DNA of 64,000 bases from Portulaca oleracea (GCA_029582165.1 CM055875.1:5137001-5201000); one strand, 5' to 3'. Counted from the first letter of the stretch, positions 10,213 to 22,424 are shown. The notes: a model not told the origin generated them from the letters alone. A program made the numbers and translations.

Positions 10213-10695
10213 ATGAAGGTTCATTCGGTGCCCAAAAAGAGGAACATCCTCCTCCAATCGCCGGCGTCGGCGTGTCGAGGACAGAAGAAGCTCCAGCGTC
10301 TCCCCCACATCTTCGCGAAGGTTCTGGAACTCCCCTTCCACTCCGACGCCGATGTCGCCGTCGAGGAAACCGATGAGTTTTTCCGATTCACCGTCTTCGA
10401 TACCGACGTTTGCCCCGATGTCCGGGAAGACACGATCGAAATCCACCTGCGGGTGACGAAGGTCGTGGTGCGGTAAGACGACGTCGTCGGTGGTGATTTA
10501 TGTTCATCCATGGCGAAATTCAAGCTCGATTTATGGCGGTTCAGGCTGTCCAATTCGACCCAACCCGATTTGGCCATGGCCCGATGTGAAGACGGAGATC
10601 TTTTCGTGGCGGTTCCGAAGGATGAATATGAGAGGGGAAACGAGATAGATGTTTGGGGTGACGGCAAAAATCTTGTGCTTGTACAACGAATATGA
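10213..10695 (+). pseudogene. HSP20-like chaperone-family gene copy captured by the Pack-MULE
   Basis: One frame runs for 160 codons and is broken only by an in-frame TAA at 10474-10476. The first half starts MKVHSVPKKRNILLQSP and continues 'LPHIFAKVLELPFHSDADV', 'VEETDEFFRFTV' and 'REDTIEIHLRVTKVVVR'. After the stop it resumes 'KFKLDLWRFRL', then 'DGDLFVAVPKDEYE' and 'VWGDGKNLVLVQ'. The order and strand pattern (VxVEExxxxFRF, then GDLFVxVPK) fit the alpha-crystallin-type fold of small plant proteins annotated as HSP20-like. The ATG at 10213 gives the natural start. Codon use is GC-rich. With the TAA read as termination, an 87-residue product is possible, but expression is unproven. Family assignment is by recollection of motifs. 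Confidence 0.6.
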
Positions 10696-11264
10696 ATGAA
10701 TTATGATGCAATTGCCATTGCAACCTCTGCTTTGTTTAGTTAGTCGTTTAAAAAAATTCCATTTCGATTTTGAAAATTAGCTTCCACAGGGGGGGCGAAT
10801 CGATGTTGTCACTGGCAAGTGTCTTGACAAAGTGAATTTTCATGCCATCTCACACAATGAATTCGTTTAGGACTTACCTGCCATCCTCCTCGACATTGTC
10901 ACTTGTAAATCCTATGTAGTTTCAGCTGTTGCAATGCCAAAATTGAATTCAGCTCTTGTATCTTCCTCTCTCTAATTTTTTCTCACAAATGTCGGCTGAT
11001 TTGGTGGTTGGGAGGGAGGAGGAGTTAAGTCTGTTTTAAAGACAAAAATTTGAGCCAAAAAAGGGGTATTTTCGTCACTCCATGCGTCTAAATGATATTT
11101 GTGTTGACTCCGGCTATTCTCACCGGATTTTCATAACTTTTGGCCGGAAAATACCCAACCAGCCATTTTTGACCACAATCTGGTCCCCAACGAGTAAAAA
11201 AAAATAATGTAGTCCCCAAATAGTCACTTTTGGGGAATGTATGGCACCCCTGAGCAATTTTTTG

Positions 11265-11274
11265 CAATAAATGA
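11265..11274. repeat. right target-site duplication of the Pack-MULE
   Basis: CAATAAATGA, identical to 9637-9646. Confidence 0.93.
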
Positions 11275-11665
11275 TGTGCAAATTTGTGACCGTCCCTGCC
11301 GCTTTTTCAAAGCTTCCCCACCATATAAGTAATAATCACACGCCTTAATACTAATGTTGTCCAGATGGAACTCAATGCATTCCTTTATGGTTCTGAAAAA
11401 AATACATCTGAAGGTAATCTTCTGCATATCATCTTCTTTTGCTTTATTACCTTTCCCTTGTGATAACGTGTTACTGCTTAATATATTTACCACGCGCAAC
11501 GAGTGCATTTTTCTGACTAGTAAAATCAAAAGAATTGGGAGACATACATTATTAACGGTATGAATTGGTTTATTTACTTATAAATCTTTAGTTTGTATCT
11601 ATAGTTTTAAAATTCAATTTATTTGTAAATGTGAGATCACATATTCTTTGTTTATCATGAGTTTA

Positions 11666-11669
<4 letters not shown>
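11275..11669. other. no supported gene
   Basis: A minus-strand open frame (11529 down to 11224) runs across the Pack-MULE end, so its last codons belong to the element. The outside part ('RCIFFRTIKECIEFHLDN') looks codon-like, but I do not recognise it. Confidence 0.4.
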
Positions 11670-11715
<46 letters not shown>

Positions 11716-11718
11716 TTC

Positions 11719-11776
<58 letters not shown>
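11670..11776. repeat. (TA)n microsatellite, left flank of MITE
   Basis: Two long TA runs are separated by a short TTCTTCTTTTT interruption. They abut the left inverted repeat of the element at 11780. Confidence 0.97.
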
Positions 11777-11779
<3 letters not shown>

Positions 11780-12306
11780 GATAATTGGATTCTAATAATC
11801 CTTACTTTCACCAATTGGACAATGGTGGACTGTACTTTCGCTTTGTATTCTGGTGGTCCAAAAAAAAAATAAAATTGGATTGTAATGGGATATTTTCAAG
11901 GAAATCATAGATTTTGTGTTGCATTTGATTCAAAATTTAGTATAACACTTTACAATGATTTTTAATGAATTTATAGCGTTTTTCCCAAATTTCTTTCATT
12001 TTTTACTATTTTTTACAATTTTTTCACTTTTATTATTTTTAAAAAATCATAATAATTATTCGGAGTCTCAAAAAAATAATTTAAAAAATGTTTTAGAAAC
12101 TACAATTCATTAATTTTCTAGGGGCAGAAACGAAAAAAACAAAAACAATATAGTGTAGGAATGAAAAAAATAAGAAGAATGTGGAGGTGGATTTGGTGCC
12201 ACTACAATCCAATTTTATTTTTTTTTGGACCACCAAAATACAAAGTGAAAGTACGGTCCACCATTGTCCAATTGGTGAAAGTAGGGATTATTAAAATCCA
12301 ATTATC
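11780..12306. mobile_element. 527-bp MITE with about 110-base inverted repeats, inserted in (TA)n
   Basis: The left arm (11780-11890) and right arm (12197-12306) are inverted copies starting GATAATTGGATT and running through 'CACCAATTGGACAATGGTGG' and 'GGTCCAAAAAAAAA'. The core between them is AT-rich and non-coding. Both ends abut (TA)n runs, so any TA target duplication cannot be told from the microsatellite. The layout resembles rice Micron, a MITE family known to sit in TA microsatellites. No sequence relationship is claimed. Confidence 0.8.
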
Positions 12307-12349
<43 letters not shown>

Positions 12350-12357
12350 GATATATA
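12307..12357. repeat. (TA)n microsatellite between MITE and LINE
   Basis: TA run with occasional G (GTATATA, GATATA), ending at the T tract that marks the poly(A) end of the minus-strand LINE. Confidence 0.95.
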
Positions 12358-13283
12358 TTTTTTTTTTTTGAAATAATGTAAGTTATATTTCCAAAAGAAA
12401 AGCATCAAAGCCCAAAGTTTACAACCCTAAGCACACAGCATGTCTATATAAGTATTTTGAAACTTTGTATTCCTAACAAGAAAGAGTGTTCTATCTCTAA
12501 GATGATGTTTGATGGTGCAAGAAACTTGTGTTGGGTCACTCTTGGCCTCTTTGAATATGCATCTGTTGCGTGACTATCAAATGTTGTAAACGTAGGAGGA
12601 ACATGTGGCGTAGACAATCTGCTTTCGAGCCTTATTGGTTTTCAAGTTCAGAAACTTCCTCAACCAATCACCCCAATTTGTAGCTGTAGGCAAAGTAATC
12701 CATGTAGATAGGCGTTCCCTGACATTATTTGCAAACTCACAGCTATATAATAAATGCTCAATAGTTTCATCATGTTGCTGGCACATTGGACATGAGAGGT
12801 TGATATCATGTATATGTAGCCTGGTTTTGACTTGAATTCTCCCGTGGAGAGCCATCCAAGCGCAGAAGGAGTGCCTGGTTGTATTGTATTTGTTCCAGGC
12901 TAGCCTGACCCATGGCCATTTAATGTTTCCTCTTGTTAGCCAACCATAGCCATCCTTGGGGGAGTAGTGAGCTTGCGGGACATTGTATTGCTTAATCTTT
13001 TCCTTGACAGCACAAAGCTTCTTGAAGTACCAACAAGTGTCCCCTTTTGGTTGGTACTCCCACCAATCTTTGCCTTTAAGGTACCTCTCGTGAATCCATT
13101 TAACCCAAAGACTCTCCTTATTATTTGCAACAGCCAAAACCTGTTTAGCAATGAGGGCTGTATTCCAGTGTTTGAGATGCTTGATCCTCAAACCTCCACA
13201 TGTTTTGGAGTGGCAAACCGTGTCCCAGCTGATTGGGGGTGACTTAGTGTAATCAACATTAGCACCCCAAAGAAAATTACGAC

Positions 13284-13286
<3 letters not shown>
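12358..13286 (-). pseudogene. 5'-truncated LINE: end of RT and zf-RVT domain
   Basis: On the minus strand from about 13286 the open frame enters at 'CRNFLWGANVDYTKSP'. It continues through 'SWDTVCHSKTCGGLRIK' (connection region of plant LINE RTs) and the zinc-binding zf-RVT domain, with 'HSFCAWMALHGRIQVKTRL', then 'CPMCQQHDETIEHLLYSC', stopping at 12577. A T tract at 12358-12369 is the poly(A) tail. The 5' junction abuts a (TA)n run, so the upstream part of the frame (IYIYIY...) is microsatellite, not protein. The RT catalytic core and endonuclease are missing, as is usual for truncated insertions. Target duplications are masked by the TA repeats. Confidence 0.88.

Positions 13287-13350
<64 letters not shown>
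13287..13350. repeat. (TA)n microsatellite between LINE and foldback element
   Basis: Perfect TA run of about 64 bases between the LINE 5' end and the foldback element. Confidence 0.97.
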
Positions 13351-13352
<2 letters not shown>

Positions 13353-13355
13353 TAT

Positions 13356-14905
13356 GGAAACAGATCCAGTAGGAAGAGAGTTTAGGTAGGAAGGTAGGAA
13401 GAAGCAATCTAGAGCGTCCAATTCGGATTCGATGGATGAGATTAAAACTGTCACACATGTGGTATTTAAATGAAAAACCACTTTCCACCCCTTAAAAAAC
13501 AACTAGTGGTTTTCTATTTTTTTTTTTAAAAAAAGAGGAATAGTTAGTTAGAGACAATTAAGGGAAAGTATTCAATGGAATAAAAATCTGATTGCTCTTT
13601 TCTAAAAAATAAAATCAATTTTAAAGATATGATTGCCAAGAATTATGCATCAATTATAACAAATATGTCGTTTGTCAATTGAGAATCACAAGTACAGTGT
13701 GGTCATCAAATGCAAAGAGTGTGGACATCAAATATCAGTCAGTGCGGTCATGAGGCAAAGAGTGTGGTCGCAATCTAATACCAGTCATTGTAGTCATCAA
13801 AGGCAAATAGTGTGGTCACCAAAGTCAAATAGTTTACTCAAAATCTAATACCAGTCAATGTGGTCATGAAATGCAAATAGTCTGGTCATTAAATACCAAT
13901 CAGTGTGGTCATCAAAGTCACATAGTGTGGTCAAAATTGAATAACAACCAGTGTGGTCATCAAAGACGAAAATGTGGTCATCAAATTATCAACCAGTGTG
14001 GTCATCAAAAGTAAAGAGTGTGATCAAAATCTACATTACAACAATTTCTTTCTCTCACCAAATCATAGAAACCCAAAATTTAAGCAATTTTCTTGTTTAC
14101 CCTTAGATGTTTTTTCTTTTAAAAAATAAAAAAACAACAAATTCCCATAATATCTCATAAATCACGCCATTAATTCAAATAATTCAAATAATCCTCTAAT
14201 TTTATACATTCCCCTTCTTCCAATTTCTCTCTCCAAATCCCTCAAATATTCTTTGATGACCACATTCTTGGTCTTTGATGACCGCACTGGATGGTAATTC
14301 GATGACCACATTGATTGGTATTCAATTTTGACCACACTATGTGACTTTGATGACCACACTGATTGGTATTTCATGACCACACTGATTGCATTTCATGACC
14401 ACACTGACTGCTATTAGATTTTGAGCACAATATTTGACTTTGATGACCACATTATTTCCTTTAATGACCACAATGACTGGTATTAGATTGCGATCACACT
14501 CTTTGCCTCATGACCGCAGTGACTGGTATTTGATGCCCACACTCTTTGCATTTGATGACCACACTGTACTTGCGATTCTCCATTGACAAACGACATATAT
14601 GTTGTAATTGATGCATAATTCTTGGCAATCATATCTTTAAAACTGATTTTATTTTTAAGACAAGAATAATCTGATTTTTATTCTATTGAATACTTTCCCT
14701 TAATTGTCTCTAACTAACTATTCCTTTTTTTTTTAAATAGAAAACCACTAGTTGCTTTTTAAGGAGTGAAAAGTGGTTTTTCATTAAAATCCACTTGTGT
14801 GACAGTTTTAATCTCATCCATCGGATCCGGATTGGACGCTCCAGATTGCTTCTTCCTGCCTTCCTGCCTTCCTATCTAAACTTTCTTCCTACTGGATCCA
14901 TTACC
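13356..14905. mobile_element. foldback-type element, about 1.55 kb, arms of some 670 bases
   Basis: The outer ends are inverted copies (GATCCAGTAGGAAGA at 13363, and its complement ending near 14898). The match continues inward through 'CCACTAGTTG...' and 'AATTATGCATCAATTA' to a tandem array of 'GTGTGGTCATCAAA' units in the left arm (13690-14035) and 'TGATGACCACAC' units in the right arm (14255-14570). The loop of about 200 bases (14040-14240) is AT-rich. There is no transposase, and the minus-strand open frame 14380-14162 is the repeat itself. TA repeats flank both ends, so the target duplication is hidden. Superfamily is uncertain: foldback or Mutator-like. Confidence 0.85.
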
Positions 14906-14925
14906 TATATATATATATATATATG
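14906..14925. repeat. (TA)n microsatellite, right flank of foldback element
   Basis: Short TA run directly after the right arm. It is the fourth TA tract in this cluster. Confidence 0.9.
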
Positions 14926-15978
14926 TAAAAGTAGGTTATCTTTTAAGGTTTATTATAGGAATGGGGAATAAAGCAACTTCATTAAATAATTTTTTTAATT
15001 ATATTCGTGGACTTTAATTTTCCTTTTTCATATTTTATTTCTTTATTTTCATATTTAATTCAGTTTTGAAATTTTCGCCCTACTTATCTTACGCATGTTT
15101 TTTTGTCTAAATATGTCTTGCTTAATGGTCATTTTAATTAATGAGAAAATATGGTCTATGTTAATATTAAAGTTTTCAATGTAAGGTGGATTTATTAAAT
15201 TAGTAAATATATGATATATTAACTACATGATGCATTCTCTATTGTTTCTTAGTTTTTAGTTTTGCTATACATTTGGTTGATCTTATGTACCGTTACCATT
15301 TTTTGTATATATGTACGTGCGTATGTATGTTTCCTTTCCTGGTCATTTGCGCAACTATATTATTTCCTAACTTTAATAATTGTAAATATTTTTTTTGTCA
15401 TTATTCTTCCTCTATGCATGTATTAGTTATTAATGGTGTGCTAAATTCTCATAAAAATAATAAAAACAAACATTGATATTTAAATTTAAAATTGCTCAAA
15501 TATATTTCTTACAAAATTTAAGTTAGAAAAGTGCATATACATGGGCTCTTTTTTCTGTGTAGATATAGAAGAGAACTTTATATTGTTGATGAAAATCATT
15601 CATATCATGAAATAAGGATAATATGACAAGATTTCTTATTATATTTATGTACATTTTCAAAAATATATATTACTTCTTAATGTTACATATTCAAGAGTTA
15701 TTTTTTAAAAGAAATTATGAGAAAAGAACATCTCTAATTTTATTTTATAAGGTTTTTTTAAGTCCTTGTCTGTTCTATGTGCAAATCAAACTTAGTTTCC
15801 CTAAATCTAGTGACACTCGCGTCTGGAGATGATATCAGTACCCAGATGATAAACTAGCCATACGAACAACAAGCAACATAAACGAGTACAAGTAGTGTGC
15901 ATACAAATGCGGTAAAATCACAGTAAAACCCAAGCATGCAATACTTATAAGGAGCATTAAACAACGCATAAATCATAC
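14926..15978. other. AT-rich, no gene seen
   Basis: Very AT-rich, with no ORF that resembles a protein. The missing 3' exons of the KUP/HAK relic should lie here and do not. Confidence 0.6.
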
Positions 15979-17735
15979 CAGGTATAGCCTTGTAAAAGCT
16001 ACTCTGAAGATCCTCTCTATGCTTAGATAGATAAGCAGCTTCACCCATGTAAGCTAGTAGTAAGCAAGGATATACAAACCCTACAAATGCAATCTGGCAG
16101 AGTAAACAGAAGAAAAACTAGCCTTGTTAATAGTATACTATATATGTTAGTATTGGTGGGCCAGAGGATGGAAATAGGCACTAGGCATGAAAGGGAAACA
16201 CCATAAACTCCTTTACCAGAGGCACCCACAACCTCTTTCCATCACATAAAGCCTAACAATAAAGAAATACGCCAAAGGTATTGGATTACCCTTAAAGAAC
16301 ACTTAGAGAAGTGGCCAAGATCAGCAAACATTGCTTCAGTACCTGATGAAATAATCGTAGATATTTGAAAAACATGAGTTGTGGCTTAGCTAGTTGTCTA
16401 TTTGTCCTTCATTTCATTTATGGTTTCTGTGGAAAATTTGAGCAATCATTCAAGGATACCTGTAACACATAGTACAACAGCACCAAGTGAAGTCCACCCT
16501 ACTTTGCCAGTTAACTTGAAGAAATTGTAGATGTAATATGGTGAAACTGCACGGATAACCCATGGATTCCAGTGAACTACGTTGTACAATCCTACTCCAC
16601 CAAGACAAAAAAGCCATATGACCAGAATAGGAGCAAAGAGCAACCCAACACTTTTTGTCCCATAATGTTGAAGAGAGAAAATGATCATCAAGACTATGCA
16701 GGCTGCACTGACTGTATAATCTGGGTCACCAAAACACATCATGTGTGTTTTAGAAAACATTGGGTAGCCAACACTAAAACCACATTAGAATATTATCTAC
16801 TAAGGGGATAACATCAAATCAACCATTATGTTAAAAGATATATATTACATATAACCAAACTTTTAGCTTCTAGAATTTAACCGATTTCTTAGAAAGAGAA
16901 GAACACCATATTGCGTAAAGCCCATGTCTCAAGTAGTTAAACACATTCATCCAAGGATCTACCAAGGTCTCACGGGGTTGCATTTAAAATGATACATAAT
17001 TTCAAGGAAATCAGAATTACTTACACTCATTTAGATGAGATACTTTAATTTTAAGCCCAGAAACCGCAGATAGTACTGCAAAATAAGAAATTCAATTAAG
17101 CACTAGCATAATAACTTGTACATATTTTAATAACTCATTAACTTTGACGCAAAGCATACCAGACATTGTAGGAGTGAGGATCCCATCACCAATGACCATA
17201 CTTGTTCCCAGAAGAACAACTAGAAGCAAAACAACCCGTGAACTCTTATGTTTCTCAAAGAATTCTTTTATAGCCAAGTTGCTCTTATTCTTGCTGCTAG
17301 ATGTAACATTATTATATAAAGACCCATGTAAGTGCCTCGTTTGGGATATATGCAACAATCCCACATTAGAATGCCGACACAGCAATGAATATAATGCAAA
17401 AGTTCCACCTGTACTATATCATGAACGATTATATTCAAAAGGCGATGATCATCAACATTTTAAACTAAACAACTTACATAGATGGTTTATTCACTTTCAT
17501 CACCTTCTCCTTTGTCATCAGCTGATAAAACAAATAAGATATATTTGCATAGAGGAATTAGAGTCAACGTCCAGATTATCAAAGATAACACACCAAGAAT
17601 TTCATGATCTTCCTCATACAGTTGCAACCGCCCTGAAAAGGTGCTCTTGTACACATAAATTGTGGAGGTACTCAAGTCACCATAGACAACTCACAAGCTT
17701 TGATAGGCTAGACATAATATGCTCTTATAAGACTC
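15979..17735 (-). pseudogene. KUP/HAK potassium transporter relic, six exons, both ends missing
   Basis: Minus-strand exons with consensus splice sites are readable at 17735-17504, 17408-17160, 17075-17025, 16720-16460, 16342-16290 and 16093-15979. Phases agree from exon to exon. They encode in order '[18 protein letters not shown]', 'GEGGTFALYSLLCRHSN', 'TSMVIGDGILTPTMS', 'VLSAVSGLKIKVSHLNE', 'SLQHYGTKSVGLLFAPI', 'GTEAMFADLGHFSK' and 'YMGEAAYLSKHREDLQSS'. This is the N-terminal half of a K+/H+ symporter of the KUP/HAK/KT family, covering several membrane helices. Defects: an in-frame TGA in the first listed exon ('LAYQSL*VVYGD', where glycine is normal), no recognisable start exon, and no exons after 'FYKAIPG', so the C-terminal half is absent. 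A truncated transcript is possible but a working transporter is not. Confidence 0.9.
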
Positions 17736-20700
17736 CTACAGACAATGCACACATGCATAGTTCAAATTCTAATATCATCTTTCCAAATCTACAAAGGGAG
17801 GTCACAGTTAGGGAAATACCACCCTAATCCTTAACCAAACTTACCATTTTCAAAAATTAAAACCTATGGCATATCTATGTATGACAAAGGAATGGTAGAA
17901 AGATGTATTTCGTTTTCCAAAAGAGCTAGAATATGTACAAAACCTTATCGACTTCTTGTCAAATGACATAACGACAAAGTCATACAATCTCAATTTCAAA
18001 TCACTATATATTCTTTCTATAGAGTCTTGTGAAGGCTTCAGTATGGGTTTCACACCCAAAATGCCAACTTTTTAGGTTAATGTCAACACAAAATGTCAAT
18101 TTGAGCTAAACTACACAAAAATTTGGCAATAAGGTGACAATGATGTAACTCCTAAAATTAAGATCAAAGGGGAAAACACATGCACTATGCTAAAAACCTA
18201 TATCCATTTATTTCTTTAATTAGGTTATACATATCATAAACTCAAAAGTTACAACTTTGTCTTTTCAAGAGTGTATGAAGCAATTCTACTTGATTGACAA
18301 ACATATACACTCAGCAACTTGAACAAATATTGGAAATTCCTTATGATAGAGGAACCCCTTCCCCTCTTCTACTTTTTTTTCCCCTCTTTTATTTTTTTTT
18401 AACAAAAAAGGAAAGTTAATAACTTGAAATGTACTCTTTTCTATCATTAAAAAAAATTACACTGTAAATGCAAAAAAAGTCCAAGGCATTCAATTGGGGG
18501 CTTTTGTTGAGTGAAGCACATCGTATTTGAAATGTGAACTCTTTCGTTCTTTTTTTTTTTGCATTTTATGAGGTTTTTTTTTTCAACATTTGTAGTTTAG
18601 GATGAACTTCTATAGTTTTTTTATGGGTGCACTCCACGTGCAGAAAAGCTCAAACGACCTTGAAAACGTTTATAATTTTATTCTTTGATTTAAGAACTCT
18701 TTCAACAATTAATTCCAAAAGGCTCAGAATAGCACCTAACAAGTAATTTTGGTAAGAAATAATTACGAGGGATGTACATAGTATAATATGAACCATTATG
18801 AAGCAATAACATAGAAGCTAATATGAAAAAAAATGCTTTAAAACTTAAATTGCCTAGTAACTAGGTCTGCTAAAAGCAAAATGAAATGTAGTTGGACATT
18901 TAAGATCGACATTTACAACGAAATAAACCAATGAATTACTAAGTTATTACCTGAACAAACATAGAAGTCATGTAACATCCTAACTAGAAGACAAGTGCCA
19001 TGAAGCCAAAAAACCATTCCACCACCATATATTATCTCACATCATTGCGAGCTTCTACAAAGACCTATCATCATCGTCTAGCCTACTTTGTTGGCCACTT
19101 AGATTACTTTGTCAAGGTTCCACCACCGAATGTGTCCAAGTCTTGTATATGGCCAATGTTTTAAAGAAGTTTAAAACCTAACGTCTAAGTATCCCAAGTC
19201 TTGTATATGTGCAACTTCCTCCAACCCCACTCATTTCTCTGCTTTGAAGATACTTGTATATTTCCCAATCACCGTAAAGGTTCATAGAAGGATGTCATCC
19301 ATAGTCATTCGAGCAACCAAATTTTTGCAATCGCAAATATTTTAATTTTCGACCAACTAGTGTCAAGATAAAGAAAAGTTATCGTCTCACTATATACCTT
19401 TACCATCTTTGTTTTCTTCTTTCACCCACTAAAGATATGTAATACGCTCTCCTTGTTGCCACTGAAACTAATGCTTTAAGAATAAAGACCTCTATTTTTT
19501 TTTGTGAAATATAAATGAAGTTCTTTTCTTAAAAATTTGACAATTGTGATGGGACATAGGGAGAAATAATAAATATTAAAAAAGCTGCAAAGAAATATAA
19601 AATATAAATAGGAATGTATGTACATTTGCATGATAGATATACACGTACATATATGCAAATGCAATGAAAATTAATTGAATTGGTTATTATTGCAGACATT
19701 TTGTAGTTCATATTATTTGTTGGCTCTTTCTCTCAAAGAACATATTAAACAAGTCACAATTCATATTACTACTATGTAAAGGTCATTCTTTGCATAGGTT
19801 TTTACTTTTCTTTTTGATAATATAATAAAGTGAATGAAGTAATTTAACTTTTTACAACATCCAATAACATAAAGTATAATAGGTAAACAAAAATAAATAG
19901 CAAAAGTGCCAATGAAATCACAAATAATTTTTTCTCCTTTTGAAATGGTAAACATCCAATAACCATTGTTAATTTACGAAGGTTTATATTATAGTTTTAC
20001 GAAAATATCATAAAGTACGAAGAATTTTGCTCACATTTCTCACAAATAAAGGATTTAAAAAAAGACATCGGGTAGCCAATAAGCTTATGACACAATATTG
20101 AATCCATCAATCTTATAACATTATTATAACAATATATTGTATAGATATATTTTGAAGTGTTAGCGGAACCATACTGAGGTTTATTTGTTTGTTTGTTTGC
20201 TGTTGTTCTTGTTCTTGTTGTTGTTAATATATGAATATAGTTTGAAACAAAACATATTATTTATTGAAGTCTCAACAATTACAGAAATTTTACAAAGATC
20301 TCCGTATTTTGATTATTATACACATGTGGATACAAAACTTTCCTCTTCTAAGTGAGTCACATACACCAAAATGCCATATTTCTCAATTTCCATCCTCACA
20401 AACAACTTTTTGCATTGCATTTGCAATTTCAAGTTTGACATGCCGCGTTGCTCCACTGGAAAAAGTAAAACAGGTGCAAACAACACATTCACATTGTCTA
20501 ACATTCCATATTGACACCAAAAGTAGTATAGAAACAAGAGGAAAACAAATACAAATAGTAAGAGTTTCTTGAAGCTAATAGTAAACACTCAAAAGCAACA
20601 ACACATTAAAGTATCGACATCGCAAACCAAACAACAACACAAAAAACAAAACCTAGAAGCGGGGCACTCATTAATCGAGATTGGTGAGCAGCAATAATAA

Positions 20701-21540
20701 TTTGTACATGAGACCCTGATGGGAAACTAAAGAAGACCACCAAAATTTCCAGTAATGTAGGGAATCACACCATAGAGAGAAGTGGGTTATAATTTACTTC
20801 CTAAAATATGAAATTTACCTGGGAAATGGGCTAGAAGAAGTAGAGATTATTGGATAGGAGTACACAACAAAGTGGGAATTTTCAGAAGGCCTTTCAAAAA
20901 CATGATGGAGTGGGGAAGTTTCAAACTTTGAATTAAGGAGTGTGTGTGTGTATGTGTGAATACGGGTGTCTAGAAATTTTTAGTAGGGAAAGGAGATTTG
21001 TGTGGGTTTCGTAATGGTAGAACTGCGAGCAAAACACGTTTAGGAACATAATTGACGTGGCCAATAACCAATGATGCCTAACATAGTTTTCTTTCTCTTC
21101 TACAAATCCTTCTTTTAAAATAAAAACTTCAATTACAATAGATTTTATTTTGTTCTTGAATGCTTAAATATGAGTGGATGGTATGGTTATTAAAAAAGGT
21201 ACAAACAAATAGAATTAGGGTTAGGGTCTTGCACAAAGTTGATAAAGTAATTTATGTAAAAAAGTATCTTAAAGTTATGTTACCATTTTATTTATTTTAT
21301 CAAATTATTTTCCAACAATGTCATCCAAACTATCATGTTATAACATGTGGGATGCACAAAAATTTTATATTATATATCGATATATTTTGATATGTGACGA
21401 AATTGCTTAAATTTGGTTATTAATTTGAGAGATATAATACAAATATATAAGAAAATCTTGATTAAGTAATTTATTTTAAAAACTTTAGACATACTTAGAT
21501 TTCTTCCATTATTTTCACTTTTTTATGAAATTTAAGATAC
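17736..21540. other. no supported gene
   Basis: About 3.8 kb of AT-rich sequence upstream of the KUP/HAK relic. It could be its former first intron and promoter. A minus-strand segment near 20470-20400 reads like coding sequence for about 25 residues ('GATRHVKLEIANAMQKVV') next to a CAG acceptor and then meets a stop. I do not recognise it. Confidence 0.45.
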
Positions 21541-21574
21541 AGAGATTAGACACTCCTTCTCACAAGGAACGTGC

Positions 21575-21984
21575 CTATAATGTCATTATGAAGAATACAA
21601 CACAACTCTCTATTGAACTCTCAATCTCTCTACTCCACCTTACATAACTATCAATATTATGCACAACTTTAGCTAACCAATCTTCCACTCTATTTGCTTC
21701 TCTATACACATGAGAAAGTTTGATATGATTCACAACAACCATAAGCCTTGTAACATCTAGAACAAAGTTACAAACCTCCAATAGAATACGAGGAACTCCA
21801 TTAGCTGCTTCTACTAATACCTTACTATCTCCCTCCATAATGATGTTCTTCAACCCATGAACTAGAGCCTCTTTTAGCTCATTACACAATGTTAATGCCT
21901 TTGTAACAAGAAAGGTTGTTCTCCCCAAATTAAATGAATGTGCTGCCACCACCACTATTTCCCTTTTATGAATAATAAAGCCAC
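21575..21984 (-). pseudogene. LINE RNase H domain, C-terminal part
   Basis: The RVT_3-type RNase H that ends many plant LINE ORF2 proteins. Visible motifs are 'LVTKALTLCNELKEALVHG', 'IIMEGDSKVLVEAANG' and 'HVYREANRVEDWLAKV'. The open frame appears to start MGSRDWVILGHF, but those residues are translated from the inserted LTR. The true domain enters at the GCCAC site, and its N-terminal residues ('AMGG') lie beyond the insert at 23041-23055. Downstream sequence to 21541 is probably 3' untranslated. Confidence 0.85.
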
Positions 21985-22424
21985 TGTTAGGAAAGTGTCC
22001 TAAAATCACCCAGTCTCTTGATCCCACAATTATTTGTTTCCTAATTGTATTAGGATATTATTTAGGTTTTCCTATTATGGTAGGTTTCCTAATTGTATTA
22101 GATTCTAAATCTAATTGGTGTGGGAGTCAAGTTAGGTTTATAGGGAGTTTTTCCTATAAATAGTGGGTTTTATTCACCTATCCTAACACACACACAAAGC
22201 ATTCTTCACCTTTACCCATCCCTAGGTTGTGAGAATCCTTTTTCAGAGAGTGATTATTTTGCCTTCAATATATTCCCGTTGTCTTATTTACCCCTTGAGA
22301 TCTTGCCGTTGATCTCGTTGTATTATGTTCTAACGGGTGACTTGAATTCGGTTGATGCTCATCACATCTAATTGCCCTTCGGGGTTCTATGATGGTACAA
22401 GAGATTTTAGTCTAAGGTGGAGAT

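Larger units (their letters stand above)
9647..11264 (+). mobile_element. Pack-MULE: non-autonomous Mutator-like element carrying host gene sequence
   Basis: The element is 1,618 bp and starts and ends with CAAAAAATTGCTCAGGGGTG and its complement. The inverted repeats are about 130 bases long (9647-9780 and 11118-11264) and nearly identical by eye, with small differences such as GTCATAC versus GCCATAC. A perfect 10-bp target duplication flanks it. No transposase is present. The interior holds GC-rich coding sequence of an HSP20-like gene (10213-10695) quite unlike the AT-rich surroundings. That combination defines a Pack-MULE. Movement would need a transposase from elsewhere. It sits next to a decayed LINE-type ORF, in sequence without a functional gene. 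Confidence 0.93.

Noticed and set aside
10221..10667. 148-codon minus-strand open frame opposite the HSP20-like copy
   Set aside because: Serine/arginine-rich antisense shadow of a GC-rich gene. Motifs are on the plus strand.
13188..13502. Long open frames with IYIYIYIY stretches here and at 11648-12408
   Set aside because: They are translations of the TA microsatellite. Only the LINE part below 13287 is protein-derived.
21210..21232. TTAGGGTTAGGG, telomere-like
   Set aside because: Barely two units in AT-rich sequence; no array.
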